A stretch of 64,000 bases of DNA. Origin: Candidatus Nitrospira kreftii. Lineage in GTDB: Bacteria; Nitrospirota; Nitrospiria; Nitrospirales; Nitrospiraceae. The stretch spans positions 744,001-808,000 of the forward strand of contig CP047423.1 in assembly GCA_014058405.1 (NCBI GenBank). The letters run 5' to 3'. Below are positions 1 through 8,436 of the stretch, in pieces (the first letter of the stretch is position 1; every line of letters begins with the position of its first letter). The notes under the pieces are model-generated. The model saw nothing but the letters and a program-made list of their open reading frames with translations, ran no database searches and was not told the DNA's origin. A program made the position numbers and the translations under genes.

Positions 1-2048
1 GGCGCGCCGATATCGAAGCCTTCGATCGAGTCGTGGAGAAAGTCACGACTGAGGGTGGGAGAGCAGAGACGTTGACGACGAACTTTCGAAGCGATGGAGC
101 GGTCTTGGAGGCGGTGAACGAAGTCTTCGATCGACTCTTTGAACGGCGGCCGCTGGTCCAGCCGGCGAACGTGCGGTTGGAGGTTCGCCCTCAACGGAGG
201 CCTCCTTCGATCGAGCCGGGGGTTCGTCTCTGCGTGACGACGCCGGATGACGAGGACGAAGTGTTCGATGCGGCTGCGGCGACGAGAGCGGAAAGCGAAG
301 TGCTGGCTCGTTGGCTGAGGGAGGAGGTGCTCAGTCGTTCAACCGTGAAGCCGGGTCATGTGGCACTGCTGTTCAGAAAGCTCACTCAGGCTGATGCGTA
401 CCTTGATGCGTTGCGGCGACATGACATTCACTACGTCGTCGAGGGCGAGAAGCATTTCTATCGACGCCAAGAAGTCATCGATTTCGTCAATCTCTTACGT
501 GTCTTGGATCATCCGCACGATGAGATCGCTTTGACCGGTCTCCTTCGTTCGTCGCTCGGAGGGCTGACGGATCGTGAACTGTATGATCTTAAGCAGGCCG
601 GGCACTTCAATTATCTCCATGCATCACACCTCGGGACATGGCTCCATGTCCGGGCCGATGCCGTACGGCGGCTGTATGAGCATTTAGCATGGCTCCACCG
701 CGCTATCCCAGTTCTGCCGTTGGCCGAGGCTCTCGAGCTGATTTTTGACCGATTACCGATCCTCGAGATCGCCGCTGCGTCGCTCCACGGCGAACAAGCT
801 GTGGCCAACCTCATGAAGGTGAAGCACACGGCTGCTTCATTGGCTGACCGGCCTCACATGACTCTGAGTGGGTTTGTGGATCTCATGATCGCTCGGCTTG
901 AAGAACAGCCCGATGAGTCCGAGAGTCTTCTTGCCGAGGAGTCGCTCGAAGCCGTGCATGTATTGACGATCCATAAGGCCAAAGGGTTGGAGTTTCCCAT
1001 TGTTGTGCTACCGGGCCTCCATCAGGGGAGTGGACGTGAACGGAGTGCGCCGCAGGTCTCCTACGATTGGTCGAGCGGAACCTATGGGCTCTCCTTGGAG
1101 CACCATCGATCGCTTGGCTCATTGCTGGTCCAATATAAACTACGGTTGCGAGAAGACGCGGAACGGCGCCGAGTGCTGTATGTGGGGATGACCAGGGCCA
1201 AAGAGCTGCTGCTGTTGTCCGGCGGGATCACCGCCCGTTCGGTCGGAGAAACAGTGTTCGAGCTGTTACGGAATATCGGGACAGGAGAGATCGGAGACGC
1301 CTCAACGGAGGCGTTGGCAATCGGAGCCAGTAGCATCCCTCAGCGGGTCGTCCAGGCATTGGAGCGAAAACGGCCACGGCGACGAGGGGAACGAGCAACG
1401 GGGGTGGCATCGATCAATCCACAGGAAATGGCTGCACTGTGGGAGGCACGGACTGCTCGATGGAGCGAGGCTCGTGAGACCCCACACCACCTGACACCGA
1501 GTGGCTTAGGCAAGCGGGCGGGGTCGGCTCGAAGTGAAACAACCTCAGTTCGACAGGATGCGGCGATTGGACGATTGGTCGGTGTGATTGCGCATCGCGT
1601 GCTGGAGCGATGGGACTTTGCGCTGGACCCCTCCGGGTTATGTGCTCAGGTTGGCTCAACCCTTCGGTCTGTCCTTGGGCCTGAGGAACAATCTTACGTC
1701 GGAGCGGTCGAAGATTCCGCGAACGATCTTCTGGCGACCTTCGGTCGATCCGAAGCGTATGCACGTCTGCGGTCGTCTCAGATCATTGGTCGTGAAGTTC
1801 CGTTCATCATCCCGTGGGGGAACCGGCAGGTCATGGAAGGAATCATCGATCTCATGTACCGGTTTGATGGAGAGCTCTGGATCGCCGACTACAAGACGGA
1901 TAGCGTATCGGCCGATCAGGCGGCCGCGCGGGCCGAACACTACCGAACGCAAAGCGAGATATACAAAGTCGCTGTGAAACAGAGTTTGGGAATCCAGCCA
2001 CGATTCCATTGCCTTTTTCTACGGTGTGGCGTCGCCATAGAATTGTAA
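1..2048 (+). CDS. UvrD/AddA-type helicase-nuclease, C-terminal part (5' end outside window)
   Basis: The open frame enters from the left edge (first whole codon at base 3), so the true start and the Walker A part lie upstream. About 681 residues are visible. The start of the visible part (RADIEAFDRV, then TTNFRSD) matches superfamily 1A helicase motifs III-IV, VLTIHKAKGLEFP matches motif V and RRVLYVGMTRAKE motif VI. The last 130 residues carry a PD-(D/E)XK nuclease of the RecB/AddA type, with GIIDLMY and ADYKTD as the catalytic acid and lysine motif. The family unwinds and trims double-strand breaks for recombination. An AddB-like partner would be expected just upstream. The exact subtype (AddA versus another UvrD-nuclease fusion) is inference. 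Confidence 0.85.
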   Translation, partial: RADIEAFDRVVEKVTTEGGRAETLTTNFRSDGAVLEAVNEVFDRLFERRPLVQPANVRLEVRPQRRPPSIEPGVRLCVTTPDDEDEVFDAAAATRAESEVLARWLREEVLSRSTVKPGHVALLFRKLTQADAYLDALRRHDIHYVVEGEKHFYRRQEVIDFVNLLRVLDHPHDEIALTGLLRSSLGGLTDRELYDLKQAGHFNYLHASHLGTWLHVRADAVRRLYEHLAWLHRAIPVLPLAEALELIFDRLPILEIAAASLHGEQAVANLMKVKHTAASLADRPHMTLSGFVDLMIARLEEQPDESESLLAEESLEAVHVLTIHKAKGLEFPIVVLPGLHQGSGRERSAPQVSYDWSSGTYGLSLEHHRSLGSLLVQYKLRLREDAERRRVLYVGMTRAKELLLLSGGITARSVGETVFELLRNIGTGEIGDASTEALAIGASSIPQRVVQALERKRPRRRGERATGVASINPQEMAALWEARTARWSEARETPHHLTPSGLGKRAGSARSETTSVRQDAAIGRLVGVIAHRVLERWDFALDPSGLCAQVGSTLRSVLGPEEQSYVGAVEDSANDLLATFGRSEAYARLRSSQIIGREVPFIIPWGNRQVMEGIIDLMYRFDGELWIADYKTDSVSADQAAARAEHYRTQSEIYKVAVKQSLGIQPRFHCLFLRCGVAIEL

Positions 2049-2059
2049 ATCGGTGGACT

Positions 2060-2443
2060 ATGGAAATGGCTAGGCGAGAACCCATTTCTTCCGAAGCTTT
2101 TGCGGAGCTGGTCCAGCAGGCAATCGGGGATCTCCCGCCCCCCTATGCGAAGCTCATGGAGTCCGTTGCCGTAGTCGTAGAGGAAGAGCCGCCGGATGAC
2201 GTCTTACGAGATTTGGAGTTGGATGAGAAGGACGACTTGCTCGGGCTCTATCAAGGCCAGTCGTTGGCGGACGATTCATTCTTCCGATCGGGTGGTGAAC
2301 CCCCACCACGGATTTCCATCTATCGCGGGCCGATCCTTCGCCTCTGCGAAAGTCCAGAAGAAGTCGTGCAGGAAGTCTACGATACGGTCGTCCATGAACT
2401 GGGTCATCATGTCGGCCTGGATGATGACGAAATGCCGTACTGA
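2060..2443 (+). CDS. Zincin-like metallopeptidase family protein
   Basis: 127 residues starting at an ATG 12 bases after the helicase stop. A longer frame from 2009 overlaps the helicase and is less likely. The protein has the zinc-peptidase motif HELGHHVGLDDDE near the C-terminus (H112, E113, H116, then an acidic cluster), as in the small family PF06262 of minimal zincins found in many bacteria. No signal peptide or membrane segment is visible, so it should be cytoplasmic. The close spacing to the upstream helicase suggests co-transcription. Its substrate is not known. Confidence 0.8.
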   Translation: MEMARREPISSEAFAELVQQAIGDLPPPYAKLMESVAVVVEEEPPDDVLRDLELDEKDDLLGLYQGQSLADDSFFRSGGEPPPRISIYRGPILRLCESPEEVVQEVYDTVVHELGHHVGLDDDEMPY

Positions 2444-2490
2444 AGAACCAGTGCAGAGCGGAAATGCTACGTGCTGAATTGAAAACACCG

Positions 2491-2506
2491 TGAGCGCTAT
2501 CGCTCA
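2491..2506 (-). terminator. Hairpin downstream of lgt
   Basis: The bases TGAGCG-CTAT-CGCTCA form a six-pair stem with a four-base loop in the gap between two convergent genes. On the minus strand it is followed by CGGTGTTTTC, a short T-rich tract, so it could end the lgt transcript. The T tract is imperfect, hence moderate confidence. Confidence 0.4.
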
Positions 2507-2512
2507 GAACAT

Positions 2513-3325
2513 TCAAGAGTAGGCAGGCTTTTGGCCGGATCGTTGGTAGCCCAAGACGAGCATAACAATTCCAATGAGCACCATGGGCAGAGAGAGAATC
2601 TGGCCCATAGTAATCGGGCCTAGAATGAAGCCAAGATGTTGATCTGGCTCACGGAAGAGTTCGATGATGAGTCGGCTGATGCCGTAGCCGGTAACGAACG
2701 TCCAAAAGATTGTGCCGGGAGGAGTCGGGCGCCGATCGATCCACCACAAAGCTGTGAACAACACGAGGCCTTCCAGAGTTGCCTCGTATAATTGTGAGGG
2801 GTGGCGGCAAACTGGGCCGCCGGTCGGGAAGACGATGCACCATGCCACGTCGGTTGACCGGCCAAAGAGCTCTCCGTTGATGAAGTTTCCGAGTCGACCG
2901 AACCCTAATCCGATCGGTGTCACAGAAGCCGCCAAGTCCGCAATCGTATAGGCAGGAATTCCGTGCCTACGGCTGAACCAGATCAGCGCGATAATAGTTC
3001 CAATGAGCCCGCCATGGAAAGACATGCCACCTTCCCATACTGCGAGGAGTTTCAGGGGGTTCTGAATATAATAGGAAAAGTTGTAGAAGAGCGTGTAACC
3101 GATCCGTCCACCAAGAAACACACCGAAGGCCGCGTAGACGACCATGTCGTAGATCTGGTCCTTCCTAATTGCCAGCTCCTTGCGGGCCACCTTGTGCTGA
3201 ATGAGGAAGTAGGCTGCGGTGAGGCCGATTAAATACATCAGCCCATACCAGCGCAACTGAATAGGGCCTAGAGCGACAATGACGGGATCAATGTTTGGAT
3301 ATGGAATTGCGGCTAGGGAACCCAT
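2513..3325 (-). CDS. lgt: Prolipoprotein diacylglyceryl transferase
   Basis: 270 residues, the usual length of Lgt. It transfers a diacylglyceryl group from phosphatidylglycerol to the lipobox cysteine of prolipoproteins in the inner membrane, the first step of lipoprotein maturation. About seven hydrophobic segments are visible. The Lgt signature is present as GRLGNFINGELFGR, along with HGGLIG and the conserved HPSQLYE. A GAGGAG sequence lies just before the ATG. It serves the many lipoproteins encoded elsewhere in the window (for example the five repeat proteins at 41-50 kb). Confidence 0.96.
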   Translation of the reverse strand: MGSLAAIPYPNIDPVIVALGPIQLRWYGLMYLIGLTAAYFLIQHKVARKELAIRKDQIYDMVVYAAFGVFLGGRIGYTLFYNFSYYIQNPLKLLAVWEGGMSFHGGLIGTIIALIWFSRRHGIPAYTIADLAASVTPIGLGFGRLGNFINGELFGRSTDVAWCIVFPTGGPVCRHPSQLYEATLEGLVLFTALWWIDRRPTPPGTIFWTFVTGYGISRLIIELFREPDQHLGFILGPITMGQILSLPMVLIGIVMLVLGYQRSGQKPAYS

Positions 3326-3773
3326 GTCTCCTCTGTCATGATTCTCTCCTTGAGAGATGTTGTTCGTATTCTGAACAGCTCACAAGTCTGCGATGATCCG
3401 CGCGTTTCCTACAAGCCACGAGCCAGATTTTCCAACGGATCATACGGGGGCCTCCTTGTCAATGCAAGCGTATCTAGGATTAAAGAATGATTAGATCATG
3501 GTCCTTGGAAAGCGTTGTCTAGAGCCGCTTCACAGGAATGAAAGGCGAGCAAGTGTTGGATTTCTGAAACGCCTGTGTCGTCTTCTGTCGAGAAAAAGAG
3601 ACCCAATATTTGTCACTTCTCATCTTGGCCGGTCGCCCCCTTGAATTTCCGATGAAATTGGTCCCTGTTCGCCCGCTCTCATGCTGGCACAAAGCATGCT
3701 GATACGTGCCTAATAGGAAGAACGATCAGGCAGTCTTCCGGCAACATCACCAACATTACGAGGGAGGTTCGCC
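3326..3773. other. Intergenic region, lgt to ytxH-like gene
   Basis: A 448-base gap between divergently transcribed genes. The right part carries a sigma-54-type promoter at 3684-3700 and the ribosome-binding site of the ytxH-like gene (GGGAGG just before 3774). I see no convincing gene or RNA in 3326-3683. Confidence 0.5.
3684..3700 (+). promoter_or_regulatory. Sigma-54 (RpoN)-type promoter
   Basis: The sequence CTGGCAC-AAAGC-ATGCT places GG (3686-3687) and GC (3698-3699) exactly ten bases apart, as the -24/-12 promoter requires. It fits the consensus TGGCAC-N5-TTGCW with one mismatch in the -12 block. It lies 74 bases upstream of the ytxH-like start codon, in a true intergenic region and in the right direction. 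Confidence 0.65.
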
Positions 3774-4043
3774 ATGTCGGAGCAGGGGAAGCACGTCGCC
3801 AAGGCAGCTGCATTCATCGCTGGTGGAGCCGTCATCGGAGCGGGATTGGGGCTCCTCTTCGCTCCACAGACCGGGCTTGAAACGCGTCGGAGCATTAGCC
3901 GCTATGCTCGGAAGGCACAGGCACAAACCAATCGCTGGGGGCGAGCCGTCAAGTCTGGCATGAAGGTCGCGTTCGACCAACAGTCACCGATGGTGAAGAG
4001 TTGCGAGGAACATAAACCGCAGCTCACTGCAGTGTTGAACTAG
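3774..4043 (+). CDS. YtxH domain-containing small membrane protein
   Basis: 89 residues. The N-terminal half has one hydrophobic, glycine-rich segment (AAAFIAGGAVIGAGLGLLFA) followed by P-Q-T-G and a basic RRSISRYARKA stretch. This is the usual YtxH pattern (membrane anchor, then an amphipathic helix). YtxH proteins are general-stress or envelope-associated proteins of unclear function. The start is supported by GGGAGG seven bases upstream. A sigma-54-type promoter precedes it, which suggests induction by a specific enhancer-binding activator rather than constitutive expression. Confidence 0.75.
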   Translation: MSEQGKHVAKAAAFIAGGAVIGAGLGLLFAPQTGLETRRSISRYARKAQAQTNRWGRAVKSGMKVAFDQQSPMVKSCEEHKPQLTAVLN

Positions 4044-4065
4044 TTCCACCGAAGATCATCGGTGG
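4044..4065. terminator. Hairpin between convergent genes
   Basis: CCACCGA and TCGGTGG pair around a six-base loop directly after the ytxH-like stop codon. No T-run follows on either strand, so intrinsic termination is uncertain. A second, larger inverted repeat (GCAGATCCA and TGGATCTGC) overlaps the rest of the gap. Confidence 0.3.
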
Positions 4066-4109
4066 CAGATCCACCCGTAAGGGTCCTTTCTTCGTCGCGG
4101 CTGGATCTG

Positions 4110-4856
4110 CTATCGATGGTCCACGGGGATCTGAATGCTGATGGCACCGGCTAATTCCCCTACCTGAGCGCCTTCTCGTGGATAGCCGGAGATATCGAGG
4201 ATCCCTTTGGGGCTTCCGTGACAAGTCAGGCAATCTTCTGAATAATAAATCGGCATCATGGCTCTGAGTAACTGTCCACCGTTGAGCCATTCGATGATAG
4301 CGGTGGTCGAGGCCGGTTGGTGGGCAAGTCGCCTCAGGGCCGTTTCTTCGTAGGCGTCGGGCGCATTCTGTACGTTTCGTGGATCGAGGGTTGTCTGTTT
4401 GATGGTCACTTTCGATTGTTTCGAAAACCTCCGCGCAGCCTGACTGCCGAAGGTGGCTGGGATAAAATTTTTGTACCCAATCCCTCGCTGATTGATCACG
4501 AATTGCGCATCCGCCACGACATCTTTGCTCGCGAGGAGAAGTCGCATCAATAGATCTTTCGCGCGGGGAGGCAACGAAGAGCCAGGCTTGTTCAAGTCGA
4601 TCTGCGACTGGCGGAGGAACTCATCGAGAACCAGCTTCTCAAAGACATCCGGTGAGAAGCCCTTGTCCCCCCTTCGCGAATCATTGATCAACGGCTGGTT
4701 GCGCTCGATGACGACACGTCCGGCATCTAGAAGGGTCGCCAGCAGTTCGGCTGTCCGTTCGGTCTCGTTCTGAGTTGGTTGCGCCCAACCGCTCTGGGGC
4801 GAGAGGAGTATCGCCGTCAAACTGAGCGGGAGGAATATGATCGAGTGCGCAAGCAT
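4110..4856 (-). CDS. Tll0287-like (DUF3365) haem-binding periplasmic protein
   Basis: 248 residues from the ATG at 4856, chosen because GGAGGT lies six bases upstream. The longer frame to 4982 overlaps the preceding gene and lacks this support. The N-terminus is a signal peptide ending near GWAQ. The C-terminal half matches the Tll0287-like/DUF3365 domain, with a c-type haem motif C209-L-T-C212-H213 followed by the typical G-Y-P-R-E-G. In other bacteria this domain is a haem-based sensor module fused to kinases or cyclases. Here it stands alone behind a substrate-binding-like lipoprotein gene (13 bases between genes), so the two may work together in the periplasm. That is inference. Confidence 0.75.
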   Translation of the reverse strand: MLAHSIIFLPLSLTAILLSPQSGWAQPTQNETERTAELLATLLDAGRVVIERNQPLINDSRRGDKGFSPDVFEKLVLDEFLRQSQIDLNKPGSSLPPRAKDLLMRLLLASKDVVADAQFVINQRGIGYKNFIPATFGSQAARRFSKQSKVTIKQTTLDPRNVQNAPDAYEETALRRLAHQPASTTAIIEWLNGGQLLRAMMPIYYSEDCLTCHGSPKGILDISGYPREGAQVGELAGAISIQIPVDHR

Positions 4857-4869
4857 GCTACCTCCGTTC

Positions 4870-5901
4870 TCATGATCCTTCAGCCAAGCGGCACTGTCCC
4901 TGATCATAATGGTCGGGCACCTGTGTGACTTCAAGCGGCAATCCTTCTGCGGCAGCTCGCCGAGTGGGTGCGTATTCTGCATCGATCCAGCGTCTGCGCA
5001 TCTGGGTCAATCGTCCCGATTCCTCCAAATGAAAGAGCAGGTTGTTCAGAAACCATTGTAATGGTCTGTGCTCATCGCTTGTCACGATGGACAAATCTGC
5101 GTGGGTCAGCATCAATGGAGCACCGTCGGTACGCGTCAGAAGATACCAGTGTTGCCAAACCCGCTTCGTCACATACTCTAGAATGGAATGTTCGGAAAGA
5201 ATGACATCGATCGTGGGATCTTTGGTTTCAATCGCCGCCGGAAGCGAATCACAGATGACCAGGCGGACGTGCTTGAGGGAGGCTTGGGCATAGAGATGAG
5301 CCGGGCGTCCTTTCTGGACCGCCACGGTCAATCCGGCAAAGCCTTCTTGAACGGCCGCGAGCGCATTCCATTCTCCGCTCTGCGCTCGAAATTGCGCCCA
5401 AACACGTTCGGCCACGTCCGGCCTTTGGATGATGGCGGCGATACCGTCGTCTCGGAAATAAGGAGTCGAAAACCACAAACCCGTCGGCTTCGTCCCAGGC
5501 ACGGTCCCGCTCACGGACGAGACAAATAAATCGAGCTGGCCTTCGTTCATTTTGATGAACAAATCGGGAAAGCGAGTGACGTGCAAGGTGGGAACGATGG
5601 GATGTGAGCCGTTACAGTGTTCGGTGAGCGCATCGGCGATCTCTCGGATCAGTTCAATATCCAAGCCTGTGACTCGAATGCCTGAGTCCGTGTACACCGC
5701 ATGAAAGACAAACGGGCGAAATGGTTCCACTGAAATGCCGACGCGCAATCGTCCCCGCGCACAGATCGATGATAATTCATCGCGCGTCAGCGGGTGGATC
5801 AGCTCAACGGCATCATAGAGAAGACCGCATCCTGCCGGAAGAATGCAGAGCGTCGTCAAGACAAACGAACCAAGAAATCTCTTGATGGCGCGAAGGGTCA
5901 C
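4870..5901 (-). CDS. Solute-binding-protein-like lipoprotein (family 3, PBPb)
   Basis: 343 residues. The N-terminus has a lipoprotein signal with lipobox LPAGC. The body matches family-3 periplasmic binding proteins: GRLRVGISVEPFRPF near the start, then G-L-D-I-E-L-I-R-E-I, and a second lobe around AVQKGRPAH and VILSEHSI. Such proteins bind amino acids or similar small molecules. No permease or ATPase gene lies beside it, so it may be a sensor component rather than part of a transporter. It is followed at 13 bases by the haem-binding Tll0287-like gene, suggesting one operon. Confidence 0.75.
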   Translation of the reverse strand: MTLRAIKRFLGSFVLTTLCILPAGCGLLYDAVELIHPLTRDELSSICARGRLRVGISVEPFRPFVFHAVYTDSGIRVTGLDIELIREIADALTEHCNGSHPIVPTLHVTRFPDLFIKMNEGQLDLFVSSVSGTVPGTKPTGLWFSTPYFRDDGIAAIIQRPDVAERVWAQFRAQSGEWNALAAVQEGFAGLTVAVQKGRPAHLYAQASLKHVRLVICDSLPAAIETKDPTIDVILSEHSILEYVTKRVWQHWYLLTRTDGAPLMLTHADLSIVTSDEHRPLQWFLNNLLFHLEESGRLTQMRRRWIDAEYAPTRRAAAEGLPLEVTQVPDHYDQGQCRLAEGS

Positions 5902-5952
5902 CTCCCATATCCTCCCGGTCTTGAGCTCTCGTAAGGATGACTCGCCATCGGC

Positions 5953-6534
5953 TTAAAATCGAACACCGATAGTGAAGAGCCATTGCCGTGACAAGTCGGA
6001 CTTGCCTTGGAAATCAATCTCGAATCGTGTGTACTGAAGTCCCATGTCGACGGAAAATCCTTGGGCGACAGGAAATCGTACGCCGATCTGTCCTCCGTAC
6101 AAAAAGCCAGGGGAAAAAGCTCCTCGCCCCGGAATGGTTCCTCCCAGGATCGCTCCGACATATGGGACTGCCCGGTGCTCCAGTGGTCCGAACAAAACAT
6201 GTCGAAGCATGCGACTGATTGGCTTGCCGCTGGGGAAATCCAGCAAATCGATGAAATTATTCCAGCGAGGGTTCGCATACAGTGAATGTTGATCGGTGAT
6301 AAACGTCGGCGTATGGTGACTGTAATATTGGTAGATGCCTCTCAGTTCGAGGGGGCCATAGCGAAGCGCAGTGATTCCAGCCTGAACGGAGATGACTCTA
6401 CGAGTGGGCGCAAAGGTGCGATCGTTGAATGACACGTCGAAACTGAACGGGCGGAGCGGGAGAATATCGAGAACCGCCTCTTGGCCAGCCGCACGGGGTG
6501 GCAGTACCGTTCCTAGCACAAACATCCCGACCAA
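5953..6534 (-). CDS. Outer-membrane beta-barrel protein
   Basis: 193 residues from the TTG at 6534. A CTG at 6558, seven bases after a GAGG, would give a better signal peptide (MRIHVYW...) and may be the real start. The mature part ends in phenylalanine (FTIGVRF) with alternating hydrophobic residues, as outer-membrane barrels do. Its size and pattern (GGQIGVRFPV, YTRFEIDF) recall the acyloxyacyl hydrolase/PagL barrel group, but I cannot place the catalytic residues, so no enzyme activity is claimed. It lies 51 bases upstream of the solute-binding-like lipoprotein gene on the same strand. Confidence 0.6.
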   Translation of the reverse strand: MVGMFVLGTVLPPRAAGQEAVLDILPLRPFSFDVSFNDRTFAPTRRVISVQAGITALRYGPLELRGIYQYYSHHTPTFITDQHSLYANPRWNNFIDLLDFPSGKPISRMLRHVLFGPLEHRAVPYVGAILGGTIPGRGAFSPGFLYGGQIGVRFPVAQGFSVDMGLQYTRFEIDFQGKSDLSRQWLFTIGVRF

Positions 6535-6718
6535 GACCCAGTAAACATGTATCCTCAGCGGGCTACCTCACAATCTTGATCGCTCCACTCATGCCCTGCC
6601 ACCTCTCTTGGCATTGTAGCCCAACCTCATCCTCTTTTGCATGGTAAGCGGGTAGGGGAGTGGGCGACAAGAAAAGTGGCTGTGGTCCAGGATTCGCTAT
6701 GCTAAAATCCGCCGTCTT

Positions 6719-6808
6719 GCCGGAGTGGCGGAATAGGCAGACGCAAGGGACTTAAAATCCCTCGGGCTCATAAGGCCCGTACCGGTTCGATCCCGGTCTC
6801 CGGCACCA
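6719..6808 (+). tRNA. tRNA-Leu (anticodon UAA)
   Basis: The acceptor arms GCCGGAG and CTCCGGC pair perfectly and a CCA end is encoded. The anticodon loop is CTTAAAA inside a GGGA/TCCC stem, giving UAA, which reads leucine codons UUA/UUG. A long variable arm (CGGGCTCATAAGGCCCG) marks a class II tRNA, and the T arm is CCGGTTCGATCCCGG. The flanking genes are on different strands, so it is probably a single-gene transcript. Confidence 0.97.
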
Positions 6809-6857
6809 GTCGCATGAGAATCAGGTATGACTCACAGACGAACCTATAGAGGGATTC

Positions 6858-7103
6858 ATGGATACAAAAGCAATCGTGATGTTCGTTGCCGGCGTAACGC
6901 TCTTTCTTTTGATTATTGGGATCGGGGCCTGGATCATGACGGCGCCTCTGGAAGCCGGAGAGGTGGAGACGAAGCGTTGTAATGAATACGTGAAGGAATT
7001 GGATATGTTGAACAAATACAAATGGTTTTGGACGCCGTATCATCAGCGGATGGCGTTCAATGACTGTTTGACAAGGAAATTGGGCGATACCACGCAACCA
7101 TAA
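6858..7103 (+). CDS. Small single-span membrane protein, unknown function
   Basis: 81 residues with one membrane helix at about residues 5-28 (VMFVAGVTLFLLIIGIGAWIM) and a hydrophilic tail containing two cysteines. GAGGG lies five bases before the ATG. I do not recognise a family. It sits between the tRNA and a secreted adhesin-E-like protein on the same strand, with 38 bases to the latter, so the two may share a transcript. Confidence 0.6.
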   Translation: MDTKAIVMFVAGVTLFLLIIGIGAWIMTAPLEAGEVETKRCNEYVKELDMLNKYKWFWTPYHQRMAFNDCLTRKLGDTTQP

Positions 7104-7141
7104 GCAGTCTTTCCCTAGCTCCCACCGAACATAGAGGAGCG

Positions 7142-7603
7142 ATGAACTCCGGTTCTGATGGTCGTCGGATCATACGCGCTATGTTGCCCGTTCTCGGTTT
7201 CTTCCCCAGATTTTCTTGTCTCCTCTTCGCATGCATGGTTCAGGTGTCGACCACTGCCCCCGCGTCCGCCGAGTGGCTGTTGGTCGGTGGCAATGGCAAG
7301 GCGAATGTCTATGTTGAAGAAGAGACCATCAGTCGTCCTGGCGAGTGGGTGAGAGTTTGGGTCATGGATGATCTGAAGATCGCTCAGCCCCGTGGGTTGA
7401 GAAAATACCTATCCACGCGTGCCCAGGAGGAGCACGACTGTCTCAAAGAGCGCTTTCGATTGCTGGGGTTGGAGTACTTCTCGGGGAATATGGGAACAGG
7501 AGACGTACTGTATAAGACCTCAGGCGAATCCGATTGGGCGCCTATTCCACGAGGGAGCTTAGCCCAATCCGTCTGGAAATTTGTGTGTGGGACCAAGAAG
7601 TGA
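7142..7603 (+). CDS. Secreted protein with surface-adhesin-E-like domain
   Basis: 153 residues. A signal peptide spans about the first 43 residues (basic start, hydrophobic core, cut near SAEW). The mature part has the pattern of the adhesin-E-like domain: an opening W-L-L-V-G, then VYVEEETI, VRVWVMDDL, a central cysteine, and W-K-F-V-C near the end. Two cysteines (EEHDCLKERF and FVCGTKK) could form a disulphide. GAGGAG lies just before the start. Many environmental bacteria carry such small periplasmic or surface proteins of unknown role. Confidence 0.6.
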   Translation: MNSGSDGRRIIRAMLPVLGFFPRFSCLLFACMVQVSTTAPASAEWLLVGGNGKANVYVEEETISRPGEWVRVWVMDDLKIAQPRGLRKYLSTRAQEEHDCLKERFRLLGLEYFSGNMGTGDVLYKTSGESDWAPIPRGSLAQSVWKFVCGTKK

Positions 7604-7633
7604 TCGTGATCAGGCAGGAGAACATAGTGAGAA

Positions 7634-7948
7634 TCACGACGACCGCACATGCCCACACTTCCAGCATTCCGCAAATTGACTCTCATGATGTTCACCGCAT
7701 GCGGCGCACGCCCAAGTCTCTTGGTTCGATGGCAGCACGTCTAGACCTTCATCAAGCACTTGCCGTGCCCGATAGGCATCCTCGTCCTGAATGACCCATA
7801 GTTCAGGGAAAATCTCTACAAATGGAATCTCTCCCGCAAGGCCAGCAGAGCGTTGGTTCTTGATCATGCATCGGATGCCGGCCTGCTCCAGCCATTCCTT
7901 GCGCATCTCGACTTCGATCAAGTTCTGGGAGACGAAGACTTTTCTCAT
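7634..7948 (-). CDS. DUF2007-like protein with C-terminal zinc ribbon
   Basis: 104 residues. The first 70 follow the DUF2007 (putative signal-transducing protein) pattern: residues near the start run FVSQNLIEVEMRKEWLEQAGI, shortened here to the key words EVEM, GI and N-Q, then ELWV and DAYRARQVLDE. The C-terminus carries a zinc ribbon, C-A-A-C and C-W-K-C. No signal peptide or membrane helix. Function unknown, probably a cytoplasmic binding protein. Confidence 0.7.
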   Translation of the reverse strand: MRKVFVSQNLIEVEMRKEWLEQAGIRCMIKNQRSAGLAGEIPFVEIFPELWVIQDEDAYRARQVLDEGLDVLPSNQETWACAACGEHHESQFAECWKCGHVRSS

Positions 7949-8154
7949 CGTGACGATCCTCTGATGAAATCCTCTTCTATTAAAGTCAATACCATCGCAG
8001 AGGGATGTTGTCTATTCTAATGAAAACACCGCAAAGACAGTGATTTTACAAAACCAAACTGTAAAGGATCAGCGTCCCCGTCTTCTTGTCTTGAGCGCTA
8101 AGAATCCTGCTGATTAAGTGTCGGCTGCAATCGGTTCTCAGTCAACCAGGCTGA

Positions 8155-8412
8155 CTACTTCTTAAAAATCAACCTCGGTTCTGTCATGTCCCCCATCGAC
8201 ACCGAGACGAGTTCCCATCCGGCTGCTCCAAATTCGTTCAACTTGGTTTGCATGTTCTGAGTGTCGGGAAGCACCTCAACGATTCTGTACTGAAACCGTT
8301 TAGGCTCTTGCGCTTTGGCCATGAACGGTTGGCCAAGGAGAAACAGAAGCCCGATGGCCCCAAGACTGACGACTACTATCGTCCACACGACCGAAATTCG
8401 TATGGTCACCAT
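8155..8412 (-). CDS. Small membrane-anchored DUF4177-like protein
   Basis: 85 residues: one N-terminal membrane helix (about residues 8-30), then a 50-residue domain with FQYRIVEV, LNEFGAAGWELVSV and a closing LIFKK. The G-A-A-G-W-E-L-V core is characteristic of DUF4177. It starts 24 bases after the polA stop on the same strand, so it may be the last gene of a polA transcript. Function unknown. Confidence 0.65.
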   Translation of the reverse strand: MVTIRISVVWTIVVVSLGAIGLLFLLGQPFMAKAQEPKRFQYRIVEVLPDTQNMQTKLNEFGAAGWELVSVSMGDMTEPRLIFKK

Positions 8413-8436
8413 GTATCACCTCGCAGTGGTTATGGG

